Below, in pieces: positions 24,807 to 32,799 of a stretch of DNA of 64,000 bases. The notes beneath the pieces are model-generated. The model was not told where the DNA came from. It ran no database searches and saw nothing but the letters and a program-made list of their open reading frames with translations. Each line of letters opens with the position of its first letter. The stretch's first letter is position 1. A program made the translations under genes and the position numbers. The stretch comes from Embleya sp051903075. GTDB lineage: Bacteria; Actinomycetota; Actinomycetes; Streptomycetales; Streptomycetaceae. The stretch spans positions 3,906,001 to 3,970,000 of the forward strand of contig NZ_CP182422.1 of NCBI RefSeq assembly GCF_051903075.1, in the 5' to 3' direction.

Positions 24807-25805
24807 GTGGCCGCGACGATGCGGGCCGTGGTGCTGACCGGACCCGGACCGGTGGAGAACCTGGTGCTGCGGGACCCGGCCGTGCCCGAGGTGCGTCCGG
24901 GGTGGGTGCGGATCGCGGTGAAGGCGTTCGGGCTGAACCGTTCGGAGTTGCACACCCGGCTCGGACTGGCCGAAGGCGTGACGTTTCCCCGGGTGCCGGG
25001 GATCGAGGCGGTCGGGGTCGTGGACGCGCTGGATCCGGCCGACGCCGACAGCGGCCTCGTGGTCGGGCAGCAGGTGGCCACCATGATGGGCGACATGGGG
25101 CGGACCTACGACGGGGGCTATGCGCAGTACACGCTCGTACCCGTGGACCAAGTGATCGGGTTCGTGTCGGACCTGCCCTGGCACGTGATCGGCGCGGTTC
25201 CGGAGACGTTGCAGACGGCGTACGGCTCGTTGACCACCGGGCTGGACCTGGGCGCCGGGCAGAGCCTGCTGATCCGCGGCGGGACCTCCTCCGTGGGCCT
25301 GGCCGCTGCGGCGCTGGCCAAGGGGATCGGCGCCACGGTGCTCGCGACCACGCGCCGCGCCGCGAACGTCGAGGTGCTGCGGGCCCAGGGGGTGGACCAC
25401 GTCCTGGTCGACGACGGTGCCGTCGCCGCCGCCGTACGCGCGCTGTATCCCGAAGGGGTCGACGCGGCACTGGAGTTGGTCGGGACGCCGACCCTGCCGG
25501 ACACCCTCGCCGCCACCCGGGTGCACGGGACGGTGTGCTTCACCGGGATGTTGTCCAACGAGTGGATCGTGCCCGACTTCTATCCGATCGGCTACCTCCC
25601 GAAGGGGGTGCGGCTGACCGCCTACGGCGGCGAGAGCGGCGATCTGCCCGCCGACGTGTTGCAGCGCTACCTCGACGAGATCGCCGCCGGGCGGATCAGC
25701 CTCGGGCCGATCCACACGTACGCTCTCGACGACATCCGCCGCGCGCACTCCGACATGGAACTCGGCCGTACGGTGGGCAAACTCGTCGGGTTGACGGAGG
25801 GCTGA
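24807..25805 (+). CDS. Medium-chain dehydrogenase/reductase, quinone-oxidoreductase type
   Basis: The 332-residue protein has an N-terminal catalytic fold (LTGPGPVENLVLRDPAVPEV, AFGLNRSELHTRLG) and a Rossmann motif (LLIRGGTSSVGLAAAALAKG), with HGTVCFTGMLSNEW near the end. Zinc-ligand residues of alcohol dehydrogenases are absent, so it fits the zinc-independent NADPH:quinone reductase branch. The GTG 24807 start is chosen because GGAGG lies 5 bases before it; ATG 24795 or ATG 24819 are alternatives. It ends convergently with the nitrilase gene. Confidence 0.87.
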   Translation: MAATMRAVVLTGPGPVENLVLRDPAVPEVRPGWVRIAVKAFGLNRSELHTRLGLAEGVTFPRVPGIEAVGVVDALDPADADSGLVVGQQVATMMGDMGRTYDGGYAQYTLVPVDQVIGFVSDLPWHVIGAVPETLQTAYGSLTTGLDLGAGQSLLIRGGTSSVGLAAAALAKGIGATVLATTRRAANVEVLRAQGVDHVLVDDGAVAAAVRALYPEGVDAALELVGTPTLPDTLAATRVHGTVCFTGMLSNEWIVPDFYPIGYLPKGVRLTAYGGESGDLPADVLQRYLDEIAAGRISLGPIHTYALDDIRRAHSDMELGRTVGKLVGLTEG

Positions 25806-25818
25806 GCGGGCCCCGGGG

Positions 25819-26817
25819 TCAGTCCGGGAGCACCGTCGGGGTCACCGCCGCCGGGTCCGGCGAGAAGCGGGCGGTCCTGGCGTCGCGTTCGTCGCCGAAG
25901 TGGTGGGTGAGGACGCCGTACAGGTCGGGGCGGCGGCCCTTGAGCCAGCGGCGGCCGGTGGACAGCGGGATCAGGGTCAGGTCGACGTCCGCGGTGACCA
26001 TCGTGTCCGCCGCGGCCCAGGTCTCGGCGAGGATGCGGCCGTACGGGTCGAGGATCATCGCGTTGCCGGTGCGGACCTCGTCGTCGTCGCGCCCCACCCC
26101 GTTGCTGAAGATCAGGGCCAGGCCGTTGTCGTGGGCCCGCGAGGGCAACCAGCGCAGCAACCACCCCCGGCCGCTGTCGCCGCGAAACGCGGCCTCGACG
26201 GCGGCCGGGTCCCGGTGCCGGTTCTCCCACACGGCCGGCGGGATCGGCCGCATGCCGTGCGGACTGCGCGAGTCGGTACCGCCGGTCTGGTGCGGTGCGA
26301 CCAGGATCGAGGCGCCGAGCAGGGCGGTGGCCCGCACGTTCTCGATGAGGTTGTTGTCCCAGCAGACGAGGATGCCGACCCGCACGCCCCACGGTGTGTC
26401 GAAGACGGTGTACCGGTCGCCGCTGGAGACGGCCTCGTGCTCGAACGCGTGCAGCTTGCGGTGGCAGTGCACCCGGCCGTCGGGCAGGCAGACCGCGTAC
26501 GAGTTGAACAGCCGCCCGTCGACCTCGTCCCGCTCCAGGAAGCCCAGGCCGCCGGCCACGCCCAGTTCGACGGCCAGCTCGCGCACGCGGGTGACGGAGG
26601 GGCCGGTGACCGGCTCGGCGAGTTCGCGCAGCCGCTCGGCGGGGTGCCGGCGCAGGTGCCAGTAGCCCAGGAGGGACATCTCGGGGACCACGACGAGCTG
26701 TACCCCGTCGGCGGCGGCGCGGCGGGTGAAGTCTTCGACGCGGGCCAGGTTGTACGCCTTGTCGTCCGGGCGCGGCTCGAACTGTACCGACGCGCAGCGC
26801 AGGTGCTCCGTCGACAT
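25819..26817 (-). CDS. Carbon-nitrogen hydrolase (nitrilase superfamily)
   Basis: The catalytic triad is visible: Glu in VVVPEMSLLGYW, Lys in HCHRKLHAFEHE and Cys in GILVCWDNNLIENV. A dimer-interface block (NAMILDPYGRILAETWAAAD) closes the domain. At 332 residues it is longer than an omega-amidase and closer to aliphatic amidase or N-carbamoylase-like members, but the substrate cannot be assigned. It is divergent from a LysR regulator over a 145-bp gap, which suggests that regulator controls it. Confidence 0.9.
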   Translation of the reverse strand: MSTEHLRCASVQFEPRPDDKAYNLARVEDFTRRAAADGVQLVVVPEMSLLGYWHLRRHPAERLRELAEPVTGPSVTRVRELAVELGVAGGLGFLERDEVDGRLFNSYAVCLPDGRVHCHRKLHAFEHEAVSSGDRYTVFDTPWGVRVGILVCWDNNLIENVRATALLGASILVAPHQTGGTDSRSPHGMRPIPPAVWENRHRDPAAVEAAFRGDSGRGWLLRWLPSRAHDNGLALIFSNGVGRDDDEVRTGNAMILDPYGRILAETWAAADTMVTADVDLTLIPLSTGRRWLKGRRPDLYGVLTHHFGDERDARTARFSPDPAAVTPTVLPD

Positions 26818-26962
26818 CGACGACTCCTGTCCGTGGGGTGGCTGATGGGTGGCTGATGGTCGTCCCGGCCTCCATCACAGCCGTACCTCGGCATTCCGGT
26901 CCAATGAAACTTCGGGGTGCTTCGATAACCGGACGGAATGGATCGCGGCCTAGACTCGCGAC

Positions 26963-27955
26963 ATGGATATCCGGCTGCTGCGCGCGTTGGTCGCGGTGGC
27001 CGACTGCGGTGCCTTCGGAGTCGCGGCGCGGGGGTTGTCGATCACCCAACCCGCGTTGAGCAAGCAGATCCGGGCGCTGGAGGGGGAGGTCGGCGGCGCC
27101 CTGTTCGTCCGGGGGCGGCACGGTGCCGAGCCGACCCGGCTGGGCGCCACGCTGCTACCGGAGGCCCGCGAACTGGTCCGCCGGGCCGACCAGTTGACCC
27201 GGCGGGCCGGGCAGTTCCGGCGCGGGGAGGCGGGCAGTCTGGCGGTCGGGTTCGGGCTGTCGGGGATCGATCTCGCGCCGCAGGCCGTGGCGGCCTTCCG
27301 CCGGCGCTTTCCGGGGGTGGAGATCTCGTTGGAGGACATGTCCTCCGCGAGTCAGATCGAGGCGGTCCGCGGGGGCGACCTCGACGTGGGCTTCGTACGG
27401 CTGCCGGCGCCGGACGACCTGGCCCGGTTGGTGGTGCTGACCGACACGCTCGCGGTTGCGGCGCCCCGGGACGCGGATCCGCCGCCGACGGATCCGGTGG
27501 GGGTCGCCGCGTGGTTGCGGGGGCGTGCGGTGGTGCGGCTCACCCGGGCGAAGGGGCCGGGGCTGGTACGGCAGATCGAGTTGTTCGAGCGGGAGTTCGA
27601 TGCTCGGTCGGAGCCGGTTCAGGAGGCGTCCGACCTCCAGACCGTGTTGGCGCTGGTTGCGGCGGGGGTGGGGGTGGCGCTGGTGCCGGCGGGGGCGGCC
27701 GATATCGCGTCTTCGACGGTTGTGGTGACGGCGATCGAGGGCGGTGGTGCTTCGAGCGCGGTCTCGGATGTCGTTTCGGCCGCCGTCTCCTGGCGGATCG
27801 GCGCGGTGTGGGATCCGGCGCGGGGCACGCGGGTGCGGGACAACTTCCTCGCCGTCGTGCGCGATCTCGTCCGGCGGCGTGGGGCTACTTCGCGGCCAGC
27901 CGGTTCCGGGTCAGCTCCGGGGTGTCGGGGGAGCGGGACTCCACCGTCGCCCTGA
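26963..27955 (+). CDS. LysR family transcriptional regulator
   Basis: The N-terminal winged helix (MDIRLLRALVAVADCGAFGVAARGLSITQPALSKQIRALE, residues 1-40) and a periplasmic-binding-like effector domain (LAVGFGLSGIDLAPQAVAAF, GGDLDVGFVRLPAPDD) are clear. It is divergent from the nitrilase-type hydrolase and is its probable activator. The last ~25 residues are low-complexity (Arg/Gly/Ser/Pro) and run 71 bp into the oppositely oriented Rrf2 gene, so the true family end may be nearer 27880. Confidence 0.9.
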   Translation: MDIRLLRALVAVADCGAFGVAARGLSITQPALSKQIRALEGEVGGALFVRGRHGAEPTRLGATLLPEARELVRRADQLTRRAGQFRRGEAGSLAVGFGLSGIDLAPQAVAAFRRRFPGVEISLEDMSSASQIEAVRGGDLDVGFVRLPAPDDLARLVVLTDTLAVAAPRDADPPPTDPVGVAAWLRGRAVVRLTRAKGPGLVRQIELFEREFDARSEPVQEASDLQTVLALVAAGVGVALVPAGAADIASSTVVVTAIEGGGASSAVSDVVSAAVSWRIGAVWDPARGTRVRDNFLAVVRDLVRRRGATSRPAGSGSAPGCRGSGTPPSP

Positions 27956-28364
27956 TGTCGGCGAGCGTCTGCGCGGCGAGTTCGCGGCGCCAGGCCAGGT
28001 CGGCGCGGGACATCGCCTGCGCGATGACGCACGCGGTGCGGTAGTCGGCCGTCGGGTCGGCGTCGGGGCCGCTGCGCAGGATCTGTTGGCAGCGGAAGGC
28101 CGCGTCGGGGCCCTCGATGGCGACGACCACGTCCATCAGGGTGATGTCCTTCAGGGCCTTGGCCAGCCGGAATCCGCCGCGTGGGCCGGAGGTCGAGGTG
28201 ACGATGCCGGCGCGGGCGAGGGCCTGGAGCTGCTTGTTGAGGTAGGCGGCGGGCAGGCCGTAGAAGGCGGCCAGTTTGGTCGCCGTCACCGCCGTGCCCG
28301 ATTCGGCCCACGCCAGGTTCAGGCAGCTGTGCAGCGCCCACTCCACGCCTTCGCTCATCTGCAT
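27885..28364 (-). CDS. Rrf2 family transcriptional regulator
   Basis: The winged-helix Rrf2 pattern is present: EGVEWALHSCLNLAW, VTATKLAAFYGLPAAYLNKQLQAL, GIVTSTSGPRGGFRLAKALKDITLMDVVVAIEG. Cysteines lie in HSCL, FRCQQ and TACVIA, but their spacing differs from the three-Cys cluster of IscR/NsrR, so Fe-S binding is doubtful. Start at MQMSEG (28364); MSEG at 28358 is an alternative. Its 3' end overlaps the LysR gene tail to tail by 71 bp. Targets are unknown. Confidence 0.85.
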   Translation of the reverse strand: MQMSEGVEWALHSCLNLAWAESGTAVTATKLAAFYGLPAAYLNKQLQALARAGIVTSTSGPRGGFRLAKALKDITLMDVVVAIEGPDAAFRCQQILRSGPDADPTADYRTACVIAQAMSRADLAWRRELAAQTLADIRATVESRSPDTPELTRNRLAAK

Positions 28365-28434
28365 ATGCTGGACGCTACCCATCCAGAATACCCGGGACAA
28401 CCCCCGCTCCCTCGGATGGCTCCACCCTCGACGG

Positions 28435-29277
28435 TCACAGCGGCAGGCCGGCGAGTTGCATCAGCCGTTTCGCGCGGGCGAAGCCGTCGAGCGGGACGGG
28501 CGTGGTGCCGGTGCGGCAGTGGTGGCACAAGGCGCCGGGGACGAGGTCGGGTCCGGGGCGCCCGCAGTCGGCGCACTCGACCAGGCGCGGGCGGCGCGAC
28601 TGGGCCGGGATCACCGGAGCCGTCGGTGGTGGCGGGGTACGGGTGAGGCGGAAGTGCAGCAGGCCGGTCTTGAGCTCGCGACTCGGTGGCGGTAGGTCGT
28701 CGGTCAACTCCCGGAAGACCTCGTCGTCCGTGGCACCGGCCGTGAAGCGGGCCTGTACGAACGGCACGAGGGTACGCAACTCCCGGTCCTTGAAGGCCAA
28801 TCGTTCGTCGACGTCGGCCAGCGAGCGGAGCAGTTCGAGGGCGCGTACGGCGGGATCCGGCTCGGGACCGGCCGTCGGCGCGGTGTTGGGCGTGGTGTTG
28901 GGCGCGGTGTTGGGCCCAGCCTTCGGCACGGCCTTCGGGGCGGAGGGTGAACCTGCCTCGGGAGCGCCCCGGACCGCACGCGGCCCGGACCACTCCGTGA
29001 GACGACCGAGCAGGCGCCCGGTCGCCGAGTCCCTCAAGCGCTTGGCCACCGCGATGCCGGCGTCGGTGAGTTCCTGGAGCACGCGGCGGGCGATGTGGGT
29101 GCCCACACCGAGGAGTTCGCGGATGCTCTCGATGGAGATCGGGGTGCCGGGGGGCGCGGCCTCGTAGCGGATGGCGGCTTCGAACGCCCATCCGGAGAGA
29201 CTGCCGAATCGGACCAACACGGCGGCGGCGGGGTTCTCGACAGGAGCGGGGACATCAGTACTCTGGTAATCAGCCAT
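28435..29277 (-). CDS. Winged-helix protein with C-terminal zinc ribbon
   Basis: Residues ~1-80 form a helix-turn-helix (SGWAFEAAIRYEAAPPGTPI, IRELLGVGTHIARRVLQELTDAGI). A Pro/Ala/Asn-rich linker with repeated APNTTPNTAPT words follows, then a helical segment and a four-Cys ribbon (ECADCGRPGPDLVPGALCHHC). This combination is frequent in streptomycete genomes, usually annotated only as HTH protein. A perfect 17-bp palindrome at 29386-29402, 109 bp upstream of the start, may be its own operator. No target is known. Confidence 0.75.
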   Translation of the reverse strand: MADYQSTDVPAPVENPAAAVLVRFGSLSGWAFEAAIRYEAAPPGTPISIESIRELLGVGTHIARRVLQELTDAGIAVAKRLRDSATGRLLGRLTEWSGPRAVRGAPEAGSPSAPKAVPKAGPNTAPNTTPNTAPTAGPEPDPAVRALELLRSLADVDERLAFKDRELRTLVPFVQARFTAGATDDEVFRELTDDLPPPSRELKTGLLHFRLTRTPPPPTAPVIPAQSRRPRLVECADCGRPGPDLVPGALCHHCRTGTTPVPLDGFARAKRLMQLAGLPL

Positions 29278-29385
29278 GACGATGAGGGTCCTGCCTCTCG
29301 TTGAGTGGTCAGGCCCTCGCACTGGTGTTCGTTGCACCAGCGGGGGCCGAAATACGTTTTGGATGACTCACGCTTTGGACACGGA

Positions 29386-29402
29386 ACAGCACACAGTGCT
29401 GT
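29386..29402. promoter_or_regulatory. Perfect palindrome ACAGCAC-ACA-GTGCTGT
   Basis: A 17-bp palindrome in the otherwise gene-free 29278-29724 interval, upstream of the winged-helix/zinc-ribbon gene; a plausible autoregulatory site. Confidence 0.5.
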
Positions 29403-29456
29403 GGCAGTTGCCGTCAATCACCCACCCGAGTGACGTTTTTTCGGGCAGTTTTCCAC

Positions 29457-29495
29457 CTAGGGCCGGCCGCCGCCCCTTCGGGGCGGCCGGCCTAG
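29457..29495 (-). terminator. Strong GC hairpin ending the sigma/membrane-protein operon
   Basis: CTAGGGCCGGCCGCC...CCCCTTCGGGG...GGCCGGCCTAG: a stable hairpin with a CTTCGG tetraloop-like tip. It lies 230 bp beyond the stop of the leftward membrane protein gene at 29725. Confidence 0.65.
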
Positions 29496-29724
29496 TGGGT
29501 CCTAGAGGGTGCGGTCACCGCATAACGAAAAACCGCATCGACGGTCCCACCGGCACAAACGCCCGCGCCACGAAGTCCTGTGCCGTACAGCGGGTTTCAC
29601 GCACTTCGGAGGGCCCACTCGGCGGGTGCGGTACGTGGCCCGTCCGCCCGTCCCGGCCCGGACCCGACGCGGCGCGTACACCCGGCTCGCCGGCCGTACG
29701 CGCCGCGCGTCGTCTGTGTGGACC

Positions 29725-31041
29725 TCAACGCGTCCAGCGCGGGTCGGCGGCCATCGCCTCCAACTGGTCCAGGGTCAGAGCCGGTTCGACGCGAGACGGC
29801 TTCCTCGTACCGGGGGACCCTTGGAACACGAGCCCCGGGTAGTCGTCATCGTTGATCAGAATCAACCCCGGACCGGCGGTATTTCCCGCGTTGACCTGGA
29901 CCGTACGCCCGTCCGGGCGGCGTATCGCCACCCGCCACTGGAGGAATTCCGGCGGCGCATTGCCCACCGGCTGTCGCGCGGCGAAGGTCGTGGAGCCGTC
30001 GGGGAGGGTCCGGGTGCGGCAATCCGCGATCCCCGCACAGGACTCCAGCGGGTCGGCGGTCATCCGGACGCTCGCCGATACGCTGGTCAGCCCCTGTCCG
30101 TCCCGCAGCACGACCGTCGCGCCGTATGACACTTCCCCCTTGGCCGCGATGTCGAGCCCGGCGGGAAGCACGCTTTCCAGGACACCGAGCACCCGCCGAT
30201 CCGGCGTCGGCAGCGCGGCGGCGCCTCGGGCCCAGCGTGGGTCCGTCACGATTTTGGTCAACTGGTCGACGGTCAGCCGTGGGTCCCGACCGACTCCGAC
30301 GCCGCCCGCGTTCGTGTCGATCCTCTGGTCCCGCGCGCCGCCGGCGAAGGCGTCGAGCCAGACCCGGCCGCCGTCGGGTCGGTCCAGGATCACGCGCCAG
30401 TGCCGCTGCCCGGGCTCGCCCGACCCGTCGCCGTCGGTCTTGGCCACGGTCAGTTTCGACCCGTCGGGCTGCCGGTGCCCGATGCACTCGTCGTAGGGCT
30501 GACGTTCGTCGGCGGCACCACAGTCCGCCATCCGGCTCTCGGGGCTGTCGGGCACCGGGCGCGTGAGCATCACCCGGATTCCGGTCGAGCCACCCGAATC
30601 GGTGTAGACGAGTTGGGCGAACGGATTCCGACTGATCAACGGCGGGTCCTGGGGCGTCAGTTGAGTCCCGCCGCCGGAGACCTCGCTGACCTTCCCCTTG
30701 GCGGGCAGCAGGCTTTCCAGGACGGCGATCATCTGGTTGCCCGTCACCGGCCCGGCCGAGGGCATGTCGCCGTCCGGCAGCGTAGGCCGAGAGGCCGCCG
30801 ACGCATCGGTCTCCAGCGCCCGGTCGAGGACGACCCCGACGCCCACCACGGTGACGGCCATCGCACACGCGGCAGCCCCGATCCGGATGCGCCGCACCCG
30901 CCGAATCCGCTTGCCGCGTGCGACACCGCGCGCGATCACCTCGGGGTCGTACGCCGGGAAGGTATCGACCACGGCATTCAGCGCACCCGGCAGCGCCTGC
31001 TCGAAGTCTGGGTCGTGGTACTCAAAACCGGCAGAGGGCAC
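29725..31041 (-). CDS. Single-pass membrane protein with duplicated extracytoplasmic domain, partner of ECF sigma factor
   Basis: About 438 residues: a cytoplasmic N-terminus (FEYHDPDFEQALPGALNAVV), a basic patch (KRIRRVRRIRIG), one membrane helix (AAACAMAVTVVGVGVVLD) and a large outer part. The outer part contains two related units, each beginning VLESLLPAKG/VLESVLPAGL and ending with LTVDQLTKIVTDPRWA or LTLDQLEAMAADPRWT, so an internal duplication is visible. It follows the ECF sigma gene after 178 bp, suggesting anti-sigma or envelope-sensing function. GTG 31041 is chosen; ATG 31083 is possible. Confidence 0.7.
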   Translation of the reverse strand: MPSAGFEYHDPDFEQALPGALNAVVDTFPAYDPEVIARGVARGKRIRRVRRIRIGAAACAMAVTVVGVGVVLDRALETDASAASRPTLPDGDMPSAGPVTGNQMIAVLESLLPAKGKVSEVSGGGTQLTPQDPPLISRNPFAQLVYTDSGGSTGIRVMLTRPVPDSPESRMADCGAADERQPYDECIGHRQPDGSKLTVAKTDGDGSGEPGQRHWRVILDRPDGGRVWLDAFAGGARDQRIDTNAGGVGVGRDPRLTVDQLTKIVTDPRWARGAAALPTPDRRVLGVLESVLPAGLDIAAKGEVSYGATVVLRDGQGLTSVSASVRMTADPLESCAGIADCRTRTLPDGSTTFAARQPVGNAPPEFLQWRVAIRRPDGRTVQVNAGNTAGPGLILINDDDYPGLVFQGSPGTRKPSRVEPALTLDQLEAMAADPRWTR

Positions 31042-31219
31042 GGTGAGATCACCGGTCCTTTCACTAGGAGTACGGAAGCACATAAGGGTTGAGCGAATCG
31101 CCGGCACAGCGCCGGACACGCAGTCGCGCACGCCCGCGCGTCCATGTGCGCCACCGACGCCATCGACGCCATCAGTGCCATCGGTGTTCACCCATACACA
31201 CGGAGGCGGAGGCGGAGGC

Positions 31220-31735
31220 TCAACTGCGATCCAGAGCAAGATCCGGCAATTGATCGCCCAGCACCGCCCGCAGCCGATCAAGCGCCCGATGGGAGCGGAC
31301 CCGTACCGCCCCCGCCGACAGATGCAACATCTCGGCGACCTGCTCCACCGAGCGGTCCTCCCAATAGCGCAGCACCAACACCGCCCGATCCCCCGGAGCC
31401 AACTCGGCCAGGCCGTCGAGCAGAGTGAGCCGCAACTCGGGATCGCCCGTCGGGCGGGCCGCACGCTCCGGCACGTTGTCGGTGGCGCGCTCGGTGGAAC
31501 TCTTGCGGCGCTGTTGTTCGAGGTAGGTGCGGACCAACGTGGTGTGCGCGTAGGCGAACGGCCACTCCATCCGGCCGATCCTGCGCCACTTCGGATAGAG
31601 CTTGCCGAGTGTCTCCTGAAGCAGGTCCTCGGCACCGTGCCAGTCACCAGAGGTGAGCAGACACGCGGTACGGAACAACCTGCGGCTGTGCGTGGCGGCG
31701 AACTCTCGAAAGTCCGCATCGCTTCCGCCGGCCAT
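31220..31735 (-). CDS. ECF RNA polymerase sigma factor, SigE-like family
   Basis: Region 2 (LFRTACLLTSGDWHGAEDLL, then QETLGKLYPKWRRI) and region 4 (ELAPGDRAVLVLRYWEDRSV, then EQVAEMLHLSAGAVRVRSHRAL) are clear in 171 residues. It resembles the ECF factor at 1050-1619 in length and motif wording, indicating two paralogous sigma/membrane-protein pairs in this window. ATG 31735 fits the family start. The membrane protein downstream is its likely partner. Confidence 0.9.
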   Translation of the reverse strand: MAGGSDADFREFAATHSRRLFRTACLLTSGDWHGAEDLLQETLGKLYPKWRRIGRMEWPFAYAHTTLVRTYLEQQRRKSSTERATDNVPERAARPTGDPELRLTLLDGLAELAPGDRAVLVLRYWEDRSVEQVAEMLHLSAGAVRVRSHRALDRLRAVLGDQLPDLALDRS

Positions 31736-32270
31736 CGATGTCCCCCGTTCGTCGACGTCATCAGGGGAAATGACCGAGCCAGCCGAAACGTTACACCGCC
31801 CCCACCGACCGAACAGGCAACCGAAGCCACCCTCGAATTCCCGCCGGGTGCGCCGCGGCCGGCCCGGGTGGGCCATGCCCGAAGGGGAGCCCATCGCTGT
31901 GCGGCGCACCAAGAACGAAGTCAACGGCCAAGCCCGCCGGCGCCCACCGGATCGCGCCCGCCCGCCCCGGCCACTCTCGGCCGCCGACGAGAACCGGCCC
32001 GACCCTCAACCGCACTCGTTTCGGCCGCCGGCTCTCACACGGCGGCCGGCAGGACCGCACCGGCATCCCGACGACCGACGAAGCACTCGACCCCGTCGTG
32101 CCACATCCGGGCACCACCCTCGAAGCCGCCCACCGGTACGGGGGATGGGGGTGGGGGATCACCACCCAATGCCGCATCACGCCGCGCAGCCCAAGACAAA
32201 CGCGCCTGCCATCCACCGACACACCAGGCCCGCCCGTCGGCCCGCCGCCCGATCGGAACCGACCGCCTAC
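31736..32270. other. Gene-free interval
   Basis: 535 bp between the sigma factor start and the stop of the thiamine-binding-type gene. Long frames are open on both strands, as expected at this GC, but none has a ribosome site or a recognisable product. The right part presumably includes the end of the leftward transcript from 32561. Confidence 0.45.
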
Positions 32271-32561
32271 CTACGCCAGATACCGCTCGATCGTCTCGAC
32301 CTTGGCCGTCAGCCCATCGACGACCCCCTCGCGGATGTCGGCCTTGAGCACCAGACTCACCCGATTCGAGTGCGCCTTGACCGCCTCGACGGCGTCCTTG
32401 ACCACGGCCATCACCTCGTCCCACTCACCCTCGATCGAGGTGAACATGGCATCGGTGCGATTCGGCAACCCACTGGCCCGCACCACCCGAACCGCAGCCG
32501 CCACCGCCTCCCCCACATCCTCACCAACACCCAACGGCGACACCGAAAACGCAACGATCAC
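32271..32561 (-). CDS. Thiamine-binding (MTH1187/YkoF-like) protein
   Basis: The 96-residue sequence VIVAFSVSPLGVGEDVGEAV ... ASGLPNRTDAMFTSIEGEWDEVMAVVKDAVEAV ... RVSLVLKADIREG is a complete MTH1187 (DUF77) ferredoxin-like domain. Members form tetramers and bind thiamine or similar ligands. The GTG start at 32561 is supported by GGAGGG seven bases upstream. It stands alone; no thiamine transporter is adjacent. Confidence 0.85.
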   Translation of the reverse strand: MIVAFSVSPLGVGEDVGEAVAAAVRVVRASGLPNRTDAMFTSIEGEWDEVMAVVKDAVEAVKAHSNRVSLVLKADIREGVVDGLTAKVETIERYLA

Positions 32562-32799
32562 AACAAGACCCTCCACATCCCGACCCCGAACACCCCAAGC
32601 GTAGAACGCCCCACACGCCGCCTCCCAAACCCCAGCCACCCCCAAACCACCCACCCCAACCCCCAACCCGCACCCGAAACCACCCCACCCCACCCCGCCC
32701 CGCCCCGGGAGCCGGACACCACGAGATCCGCCGCCCGCGCCTCGGCCTCCAACAACCGGCAGCGACACACCGGCCTCCGCTCGGCGCCCATGACTCAAC

